This document shows positions 13,869 to 19,141 of a stretch of 19,141 bases of DNA, in pieces (position 1 is the stretch's first letter; each line of letters opens with the position of its first letter). The DNA comes from an uncultured Sphingopyxis sp. (GTDB taxonomy: Bacteria > Pseudomonadota > Alphaproteobacteria > Sphingomonadales > Sphingomonadaceae). Both the position numbers and the translations under genes were made by a program. The stretch is taken from positions 1 through 19,141 of the forward strand of contig CAKZIN010000076.1 of the NCBI GenBank assembly GCA_936933955.1, given 5' to 3'. The notes under the pieces are model-generated. The model saw only the letters and a list, made by a program, of their open reading frames with translations, made no database searches and was not told the origin of the DNA.

Positions 13869-16112
13869 TCAGGCCAGCATCCGCACCTTCGGTTCGCGAT
13901 CCCAATGCCGCTTCGGCGCGACGCTGGCGAAGCTCTTGAGGTCGGTGACGCCCGCGTCCGGCTCCACGCCGGCCTTATCGAGCAGCGCCTTGGCGCCCGC
14001 ATTGTGGCCGATCGTCTTGACGTGACCGAACGCGTCCATGACGAACTGAACCGCAGCGCCTTCCTTGGTGAGCATCGCGGCGCCTTCTTCGCTCAACACC
14101 ACCGCAACGGCGTCGAACAGCACCGACGGCGACCCGGCGAGTTGCCCATCGGCCTTGAGGCTGCCGCCTTTGAGCTTCACCTCGCCGATCTTCGGCGCGA
14201 CCAGGAACGGCGTGCCGCCATTGGCCTTGATCGCGGCGGTCAGCGCGTCGACGTCCTTCTTGTCCGACCCGTCGGCGATCAGGATGCCGATCAGCCGGCC
14301 CTTCATCACCGGGTCTCCCTGCTTGACGATCGACAGCGCGTCCGAGGTCGGCATGTCGAGCGTCGGGCGCGCCGCTTCGCTGGCCGGCGGCAGCGGCATG
14401 GCCAACCCGTCGGCTACACGCTGAGCGAGGCTTTCGTCGATGTTGCGCAGATTGGCCATCGTCCGCTCGCGCACCCGCTCGATCTCGCATTTCGACAGCT
14501 CGAACACGAGCGCCGAGGCGATATGCGCCTGCTCGATCGGCGTCTGCGATGCGTAGAACAGCCGCGCCTGGCTGTAGTGATCCGCGAAGGTTTCCGAGCG
14601 CACCCGCACCTTCGGCGTGGGGTCGTTATCCTCGCCATTCTCGGGGAACGTCCGAAACCCGTTCGGCACCGACCGCGGCCCCGGATCCTCGCCATTTTCG
14701 CCCAGCCCGTTGGGCTCGTAGGTGGCGCGGCCCTTGGGGACGAGCGTCTGCATCAGCCCGTCGCGCTGGAAATTGTTGAACGGACAGCGCGGTGCATTGA
14801 CCGGGATCTGGTGGAAATTGGTCGTCCCCAGCCGCGACTTCTGTGTGTCGAGGTAGGAGAACAGCCGCCCCTGCAGCAGCGGGTCGTTGGAGAAATCGAT
14901 CCCCGGCGGCACGTTCGACGGCAGGAACGCGACCTGCTCGGTCTCCGCGAAGAAATTATCGACGTTGCGGTCGAGAGTCATCGTGCCGATGAACTGGATC
15001 GGCACCTCCTCCTCCGGGATCAGCTTGCTCGCGTCGAGCACGTCGTAGGGCTGCTTCGCCGCCCAATCGAGGTCGATGACCTGGATGCCGAGGTCCCACT
15101 GCGGATAATCGCCGCGCTCGATCGCTTCCCACAGGTCGCGGCGGTGATAGTCGGGGTCGGCGCCCGAAATCTTGACCGCCTCGTCCCAGCAGGTTGACTG
15201 GGTACCGGCGCGAGGCTTCCAGTGGAACTTGACCAGCGTCCCTTCGCCCGCGTCGTTGACCAGCCGCCACGTGTGGACGCCAAAGCCCTGCATCGTGCGA
15301 TACGACCGCGGCAGCGCAAAGTCGGACATCAGCCACATCACCATGTGGCTCGATTCGGGCATCAGCGAGATGAAGTCCCAGAAGGTATCGTGCGCGCTCG
15401 CGGCCTGCGGGAAGGCGCGGTCGGCCTCCGGCTTTACGCTGTGGACGAGGTCGGGGAACTTGATCGCGTCCTGGATGAAGAACACCGGCATGTTGTTGCC
15501 GACGAGGTCCCAGTTACCCTCGGTCGTGTACATCTTGACCGCAAAGCCGCGCACGTCGCGCGGGGTGTCCTTGCTGCCACGCTCCCCCGCGACCGTCGAA
15601 AATCGCGTGACGACTTCGGTGCGCGTGCCCTTTTTAAACACCGCCGCCTTGCTAAGCTTGCTGATGTCCGCGGTCGCCTCGAAAAAGCCCTTCGCCGCGG
15701 TGCCGCGCGCGTGGACGATCCGCTCAGGGATACGCTCGTGATCGAAGTGGAAGATCTTCTCGCGCAGGAGGAAATCTTCGAGCAGCGTCGGCCCGCGCAC
15801 CCCGGCCTTTAGGCTGTTCTGATTGTCGCTGATGGGGTGGCCGTGATTGTCGGTCAGCGCCGGACCGCCGCGCTGATGCAGCTCTCCGCCCTGCCCGCGC
15901 TCAGCCTCGTTGAGGGGACCGCTCGGCTTCGGCGCGTTGGCGCTGGGGTCGATCGGCGGCTTCGGTCGCTGCGGCGACGAACTGCGGTTGCTCAAGTCGT
16001 GCAGCTGGTCGCCCATCGGATTTTCTTCGAACGGCATGCCGCCCTTCGGCCGCGCCCCGCCTGCCTTGTCCGCCTTTGCGTTCGCGGGCGCGCGGGTGTC
16101 GTTCTTGGCCAT
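13869..16112 (-). CDS. katE: Large-subunit heme catalase (KatE/HPII-type)
   Basis: A 747-residue catalase, the long clade-2 form. After a disordered N-terminus (1-100) come the heme-pocket motifs: RIVHARGTAAKGFFE (131-145, catalytic His134), LVGNNMPVFFIQDA (203-216, distal Asn), and RLFSYLDTQKSRLG (416-429, Tyr420 as the axial heme ligand). Residues about 590-747 are the extra class-I-amidotransferase/DJ-1-like domain (MKGRLIGILIADGSDKKDVD onward) that marks HPII-type enzymes. It converts hydrogen peroxide to water and oxygen in the cytoplasm and forms stable tetramers. The ATG at 16112 has GGAGA 7 bases upstream; the frame continues to 16487 but lacks family sequence. A candidate EcfG promoter lies 36 bases upstream, fitting the stress-phase role of KatE enzymes. 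It is divergent from trmB. Confidence 0.95.
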   Translation of the reverse strand: MAKNDTRAPANAKADKAGGARPKGGMPFEENPMGDQLHDLSNRSSSPQRPKPPIDPSANAPKPSGPLNEAERGQGGELHQRGGPALTDNHGHPISDNQNSLKAGVRGPTLLEDFLLREKIFHFDHERIPERIVHARGTAAKGFFEATADISKLSKAAVFKKGTRTEVVTRFSTVAGERGSKDTPRDVRGFAVKMYTTEGNWDLVGNNMPVFFIQDAIKFPDLVHSVKPEADRAFPQAASAHDTFWDFISLMPESSHMVMWLMSDFALPRSYRTMQGFGVHTWRLVNDAGEGTLVKFHWKPRAGTQSTCWDEAVKISGADPDYHRRDLWEAIERGDYPQWDLGIQVIDLDWAAKQPYDVLDASKLIPEEEVPIQFIGTMTLDRNVDNFFAETEQVAFLPSNVPPGIDFSNDPLLQGRLFSYLDTQKSRLGTTNFHQIPVNAPRCPFNNFQRDGLMQTLVPKGRATYEPNGLGENGEDPGPRSVPNGFRTFPENGEDNDPTPKVRVRSETFADHYSQARLFYASQTPIEQAHIASALVFELSKCEIERVRERTMANLRNIDESLAQRVADGLAMPLPPASEAARPTLDMPTSDALSIVKQGDPVMKGRLIGILIADGSDKKDVDALTAAIKANGGTPFLVAPKIGEVKLKGGSLKADGQLAGSPSVLFDAVAVVLSEEGAAMLTKEGAAVQFVMDAFGHVKTIGHNAGAKALLDKAGVEPDAGVTDLKSFASVAPKRHWDREPKVRMLA

Positions 16113-16147
16113 GGGGTCGTCTCCGTGGGTTTTGCCTTGCCGTCGGA

Positions 16148-16172
16148 AACGAACGCATGCGCGCATCGCTCC
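16148..16172 (-). promoter_or_regulatory. Candidate EcfG (general stress sigma) promoter for the catalase
   Basis: On the minus strand GGAGC (16172-16168) is followed after 16 bases by CGTT (16151-16148). The alphaproteobacterial general-stress sigma factor EcfG recognises GGAAC-N16/17-CGTT, so there is one mismatch. The expected start of transcription, near 16140, would leave a short leader before the catalase ATG at 16112. Confidence 0.5.
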
Positions 16173-16244
16173 ACGGTGTGAGGCAGCGAACTGCACAATA
16201 TTTGTCATTTGCCCGAGCGCCCCGAGCGCTCTAATCGCCCGCGC

Positions 16245-16955
16245 GTGAACCCGGCCGAAGCCTCCGATCCGCTGCACCTCGGTCGCCTCTACGGCCGTGC
16301 GAAAGGCAAGCCCTTGCGTCCCGCGCAGGTCGAGCGGGTCGAGCGGCTGCTGCCCGTCGTCGCGGTGCCGCCCGAAGGCCAGCTCTCCGCCGTCACGCTG
16401 TTCGGCGACGACCGCCCGCTCCATTTCGAGATCGGGTTTGGTGGTGGCGAGCATCTTGCCGCGCGTGCGGATCTGCTGCCCGCTCACGGCTTTATCGGTG
16501 CCGAACCTTTCCTCAACGGCGTCGCGTCAGCGCTCGGCCATGTCGAGCCGACCGTCTCTCGCCCCGCGCTCGCCAACGTGCGGCTGCATCATGGCGACGC
16601 GCTGGAGGTACTCGACCGCATGCCCGACGGGGCGCTGAACTTCGTCTATCTGCTGCACCCCGACCCCTGGCCCAAGGCGCGCCACGCCAAGCGGCGGATG
16701 ATGAACGACGGCCCGCTGCGCCTCATCGCCGCCAAGCTGCGCCGCGGCGGCGAGTTTCGCTTCTCAAGCGATCACCCGATTTACGTCGAGCATGCGCTGA
16801 TGGTGATGCAGCGCCACCGCGATGCCTTCGAATGGCTGATCGACGATGCCGCCGCGATGCTCGAGCGCCCCGGCGGCTGGAGCGAAACCCGCTACGAAAG
16901 CAAGGCCCGTCGGATGGGCCACGAGGTATGGTACTTCCGCTATCGGCGGCGGTGA
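16245..16955 (+). CDS. trmB: tRNA (guanine-N7-)-methyltransferase
   Basis: A 236-residue SAM-dependent enzyme that makes 7-methylguanosine at position 46 of tRNA variable loops. FEIGFGGGEHLAARA (61-75) is the SAM-binding motif I. HHGDALEVL (115-123) is the adenosine-binding loop. HPDPWPKARHAKRR (138-151) is the TrmB hallmark with the catalytic Asp. GGWSETRYESKARRMGHEVWYF near the C-terminus is the family ending that binds substrate. Gene length is normal. The start is uncertain: the GTG at 16245 gives an N-terminus like sphingomonad homologues (a few residues before RLYGR), while a TTG at 16209 would add 12 residues; neither has a clear ribosome site. It is divergent from the catalase and convergent with the thiolase, from which it is separated by repeats. 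Confidence 0.94.
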   Translation: MNPAEASDPLHLGRLYGRAKGKPLRPAQVERVERLLPVVAVPPEGQLSAVTLFGDDRPLHFEIGFGGGEHLAARADLLPAHGFIGAEPFLNGVASALGHVEPTVSRPALANVRLHHGDALEVLDRMPDGALNFVYLLHPDPWPKARHAKRRMMNDGPLRLIAAKLRRGGEFRFSSDHPIYVEHALMVMQRHRDAFEWLIDDAAAMLERPGGWSETRYESKARRMGHEVWYFRYRRR

Positions 16956-16990
16956 GGGGGCTTCTTACGATGCGCGCGCCCCCTCCCCGC

Positions 16991-17060
16991 ATCATGCTGA
17001 ATTCGTTTCAGCGTCCACCGCACCTGGCCCGAGATGAAACCGCAACAAGTTCAGGGTGAC
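16991..17060. repeat. Imperfect inverted intergenic repeat of the 'CTGAACTTGTTTCAG' type
   Basis: The left arm (16991-17017) and the reverse complement of the right arm (17032-17060) share a CTGAA-TTxGTTxxxGTTTCA-like core. This resembles a dispersed palindrome common between genes in sphingomonads and relatives. It begins 35 bases after the trmB stop. Confidence 0.55.
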
Positions 17061-17076
17061 CCCACCACCCACGTCG

Positions 17077-17095
17077 CCCCGGACTTAATCCGGGG
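17077..17095. repeat. Perfect 7-base palindromic repeat, possible terminator stem
   Basis: CCCCGGA (17077-17083) and TCCGGGG (17089-17095) flank CTTAA. The sequence matches the frequent 'CCCCGGACTTGATCCGGGG' intergenic repeat type. There is no T-run. Confidence 0.6.
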
Positions 17096-17117
17096 CCGGG
17101 GTTTCCTCGCAGCGGCG

Positions 17118-17146
17118 GACGTCATGGGAGTAAATCCCATGACGTC
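17118..17146. repeat. Perfect 12-base inverted repeat between convergent genes
   Basis: GACGTCATGGGA (17118-17129) is exactly complementary to TCCCATGACGTC (17135-17146), with a GTAAA loop. It is the longest perfect hairpin noticed in the window. Lying between the convergent trmB and thiolase genes, it could stop or protect transcripts from both sides. It may also be a mobile palindromic repeat. Confidence 0.75.
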
Positions 17147-17201
17147 GATCAGGTTGGCGGCGGCGCCTGTCGGCCGGACTCCGGCGTCCGCTGCGCAGAG
17201 C

Positions 17202-17224
17202 GGCGAGTAGCTGCGCTACTCGCC
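17202..17224. terminator. Perfect 10-base hairpin just after the thiolase stop
   Basis: GGCGAGTAGC (17202-17211) pairs perfectly with GCTACTCGCC (17215-17224) around TGC. It begins 8 bases after the thiolase stop codon in the direction of transcription. There is no T-run on the minus-strand side, so it may act as a 3' stabiliser or a weak terminator. Confidence 0.5.
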
Positions 17225-17232
17225 TCGCCTTG

Positions 17233-18414
17233 TCAGAGCACCTCGAACAGGCCGGCTGCGCCCATGCCGCCGCCGACGCACATGGTGACGACGACGTGGC
17301 GTGCGCCGCGGCGTTTGCCTTCGATGAGGGCGTGGCCGACGCAGCGCGCGCCGGTCATGCCGTAGGGGTGCCCGATCGAGATGGAGCCGCCATTCACGTT
17401 GAGCATCTCGTCCGGAATGCCGAGCTTATCGCGGCAATAGATCACCTGCACCGCGAACGCCTCATTGAGCTCCCACAGCCCGATGTCGTCCATCTTGAGC
17501 CCGAACCGGTCGAGCAGCTTGGGGATCGCGTAGACCGGGCCGATGCCCATCTCGTCGGGCTCGGTCCCCGCCACCGCCATGCCGACATAGCGGCCGAGCG
17601 GGGTTAGGCCTTTGCGTGCCGCCACACCCGCTTCCATCAGCACGCTCGCCGAGCTGCCGTCGCTGAGCTGGCTGGCGTTACCTGCGGTGATCGTCGCGTC
17701 GGGGCCCATCACCGGCTGCAGCGCCTTCAGCCCCTCGAGCGTCGTTTCGGGGCGATTGCCCTCGTCCTTGGTCAGGCGAAGGTCCTTCTGGCTGACTTCG
17801 CCGGTCGCCTTGTCGGTGACGTTCATGGTTACGTCGACCGCGACGATCTCGTCGTCGAACTTGCCAGCGGCCTGCGCGGCGGCGGTGCGCTGCTGCGACT
17901 GGAGCGCATATTCGTCCATCGCATCGCGGCTGATGTTATAGCGCTTCGCCACCACTTCGGCGGTCTGTAGCATCGGCATGTAGATCGACTGGTGCATCGC
18001 CAGCAGCGACGGGTCGGGCTGCACGCGCATGTCCTTGGTTTGGACGAGGCTGATCGATTCCTGACCGCCCGCGACGACCACATCCATGCGATCGTGCACG
18101 ATCTGCTTGGCGGCGGTGGCGATGCTCATTAGCCCCGACGAGCATTGGCGGTCGATGGTCATCCCGCTGACCGTGACGGGAAGCCCGCCGCGCAGCGCGA
18201 CCTGCCGCGCGAGGTTGCCCGCCTGCGCCCCCTGCTGGAGCGCGCTGCCCCAGAGGACGTCGTCGACCTCTGCGCCTTCCACGCCGGCGCGCTTGACCGC
18301 TTCGCTGAGCGACAGGGCGCCGAGCGTCGCGCCCGGCGTCGCGTTGAAAGCGCCGCGATACGCACGGCCAATGGGCGTGCGCGCGGTGGAGACGATGACG
18401 GCATCGCGGCTCAT
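17233..18414 (-). CDS. Acetyl-CoA C-acyltransferase (thiolase)
   Basis: A 393-residue thiolase with the full active-site set: Cys91 in DRQCSSGLMS (nucleophile), His349 in GGSISIGHPYGMTGAR, and Cys379 in MCVGGGMGAAG (proton transfer). The NEAF motif (LWELNEAFAVQ) is also present. It is a cytosolic tetramer-type enzyme that either cleaves 3-ketoacyl-CoA in beta-oxidation or joins two acetyl-CoA; motifs do not separate degradative from biosynthetic forms. The GGSISIGHPYGMTGAR variant is more typical of acyltransferases of the FadA/FadI-like group, so a degradative role is slightly favoured. The ATG at 18414 has AAGGA 7 bases upstream. No other beta-oxidation gene is adjacent, so no operon is evident; the MaoC-type gene lies about 10 kb away. 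Confidence 0.93.
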   Translation of the reverse strand: MSRDAVIVSTARTPIGRAYRGAFNATPGATLGALSLSEAVKRAGVEGAEVDDVLWGSALQQGAQAGNLARQVALRGGLPVTVSGMTIDRQCSSGLMSIATAAKQIVHDRMDVVVAGGQESISLVQTKDMRVQPDPSLLAMHQSIYMPMLQTAEVVAKRYNISRDAMDEYALQSQQRTAAAQAAGKFDDEIVAVDVTMNVTDKATGEVSQKDLRLTKDEGNRPETTLEGLKALQPVMGPDATITAGNASQLSDGSSASVLMEAGVAARKGLTPLGRYVGMAVAGTEPDEMGIGPVYAIPKLLDRFGLKMDDIGLWELNEAFAVQVIYCRDKLGIPDEMLNVNGGSISIGHPYGMTGARCVGHALIEGKRRGARHVVVTMCVGGGMGAAGLFEVL

Positions 18415-18694
18415 GCTGGGATCCTTTGCGTCGCGAAAGTAGAGAGATGCACCGCTCTGCCGCGAACACTGTCCCCGCGCAAGCGGGCGTCAGGCGCCGC
18501 TACGGCAGCGCCGATGCTTGACGGTGCGGCTAGACGTGAGCGGCAGACAAGGTGGCGTGGGCCAGGCCAGTCGGAGCGAGTGAGCTGAGCATGGAGCTCC
18601 GCTTCAACGTGCCCGGGGGAGCTCGAGGCGATGGCGGCTAAACGCGGCACAGCGAACCACGCGCGATCCAGCCTTGGGTGAGGCGCGGGCAGTC
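18415..18694. other. Intergenic region without a supported gene
   Basis: It holds the upstream region of the thiolase and the sequence beyond the OmpA-gene terminator. A small CCCGC/GCGGG hairpin with a GCAA loop lies at 18474-18487 and looks like a fragment of a common intergenic repeat. A 79-residue minus-strand open frame crosses it but has no family features. No clear promoter was recognised. Confidence 0.5.
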
Positions 18695-18726
18695 AAAAAG
18701 AAAAGGGCGGCCCCGAAGGACCGCCC
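18695..18726 (-). terminator. Intrinsic terminator of the OmpA-family gene
   Basis: On the minus strand a 9-base-pair GC stem (18718-18726 with 18705-18713, one T-G pair) closes a UUCG tetraloop. It is followed at once by the U-rich run TTTTCTTTTT (18704-18695). It lies 32 bases after the OmpA-family stop. This is a classical rho-independent terminator. Confidence 0.9.
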
Positions 18727-18758
18727 TCTCCTGGTTCCAGCTCTCGCCGGAAGTCGGC

Positions 18759-19141
18759 TTACATGCCCGAGTTCGGACCGTAGCTGACTTCGACGCGGCG
18801 GTTCTGGTCGTTGCGCACGCCGTCCGGAGTCGGAACGCGGTTGACCGTTTCGCCGAACGAACGGGTGGTGATCGCACCGGCCGAGACGCCACGCGACGAC
18901 ATGTACGACGCGACGTTGTTGGCACGACGCTGGGCAAGACCGACGTTGTACGTGGCCGAACCCGAACGGTCCGCGTGACCCGCAACCATCACCTGGGTGT
19001 TGTTGCAGTTCGCGTAGGCCGACACGGCGTTGTCGAGCGTTTGAGCCGCTTCAGCCGTGATGTTGTCGCGATCCCAATCGAAGAACACGATGTACGGCCC
19101 GTTGTTGCACGCGACCGGCGGCGGAGGCGGCGGAGGCGGCG
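18759..19141 (-). CDS. OmpA-family outer-membrane protein, C-terminal part only
   Basis: The last 126 residues of a protein whose start lies beyond the window. A run of prolines (19115-19141) forms a hinge. An OmpA/MotB-type peptidoglycan-binding domain follows: YIVFFDWDRDNITAEA, then MVAGHADRSGS, then AQRRANNVASYM and NDQNRRVEVSYG. The Asp of GHADRSG and the Arg of NRRVEV are the expected diaminopimelate-binding residues. Two cysteines (VACNN and YANCNN) may form a disulphide. Sphingomonad OmpA proteins have an N-terminal beta-barrel, a proline hinge and this domain, so this is probably an abundant outer-membrane protein tethering the envelope to peptidoglycan. The barrel is not visible, so a barrel-less OmpA-family protein cannot be excluded. 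A strong intrinsic terminator follows, as expected for a highly expressed gene. Confidence 0.92.
   Translation of the reverse strand, partial: PPPPPPPPVACNNGPYIVFFDWDRDNITAEAAQTLDNAVSAYANCNNTQVMVAGHADRSGSATYNVGLAQRRANNVASYMSSRGVSAGAITTRSFGETVNRVPTPDGVRNDQNRRVEVSYGPNSGM

Noticed and set aside
13143..15197. A 684-codon plus-strand open frame
   Set aside because: It is antisense to the catalase and reductase-like genes and its product is Arg/His-rich with no domain; long antisense frames are normal at this GC content.
18411..18650. A 79-codon minus-strand frame upstream of the thiolase
   Set aside because: There is no ribosome site, no family features, and irregular composition; it ends within the thiolase start.
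1..19141. CRISPR arrays, tRNA/rRNA genes, transposases, prophage genes or defence islands
   Set aside because: I looked for regular spaced repeats, tRNA-like arms and typical proteins on both strands by eye and saw none.

Overview
The window is GC-rich chromosomal DNA, most likely from a sphingomonad (Alphaproteobacteria, Sphingomonas-like). The call rests on the protein sequences (MetK, TrmB, and an OmpA-family C-terminus after a proline hinge), exosortase-A-associated glycosylation genes, a probable EcfG-type stress promoter, GTTC-N7-GTTC boxes of the alphaproteobacterial LexA type, and short palindromic repeats between genes. No tRNA, rRNA, CRISPR array, transposase, integrase or phage gene was seen.

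Left region (1-4084). It opens with the Ala/Pro/Thr-rich end of a plus-strand gene cut by the window edge. Next, on the minus strand, come an exosortase-A-type O-glycosylation ligase/polymerase (166-1539) and, just upstream, a 46-residue single-span microprotein (1583-1723) that is easily missed because of its size. Divergent from these are an exosortase-A-associated GT4 glycosyltransferase (1790-3037) and, 3 bases later, a two-span membrane protein with a long acidic, proline-rich tail (3041-4084). This looks like one edge of an exopolysaccharide/PEP-CTERM locus; the exosortase itself is not in the window.

Middle region (4085-11537). A putative DNA-binding protein gene (4275-4905, minus) is frameshifted at a run of eight G. 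It is flanked by two LexA-like boxes. Divergent from it is an MscS-type channel whose stop overlaps the start of a MaoC-type hydratase. Then follow a small exported Pro/Ala-rich protein (minus), a YqaA/VTT membrane protein (plus), a VOC-fold protein (minus), an inverted pair of palindromic repeats, lnt (apolipoprotein N-acyltransferase) and metK (SAM synthetase). A hairpin ends just before the metK ribosome-binding site.

Right region (11554-19141). Convergent to metK is a membrane diguanylate cyclase. Upstream of it on the same strand is an apparent oxidative-stress pair: a large-subunit catalase (13869-16112) with a candidate EcfG promoter, followed after a strong hairpin by a thioredoxin-reductase-like flavoprotein with a CPVC active site but no usual NADPH-binding arginines. 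Divergent from the catalase is trmB. A cluster of repeats and perfect hairpins separates trmB from a convergent thiolase. The window ends inside an OmpA-family gene followed by a textbook intrinsic terminator.

Most of the window is ordinary housekeeping and envelope biology. I did not find a clear new multi-gene system. The items most worth a second look are the microprotein beside the glycosylation ligase, the frameshifted gene between two SOS-like boxes, the catalase and unusual flavoprotein unit, and the hairpin in front of metK.
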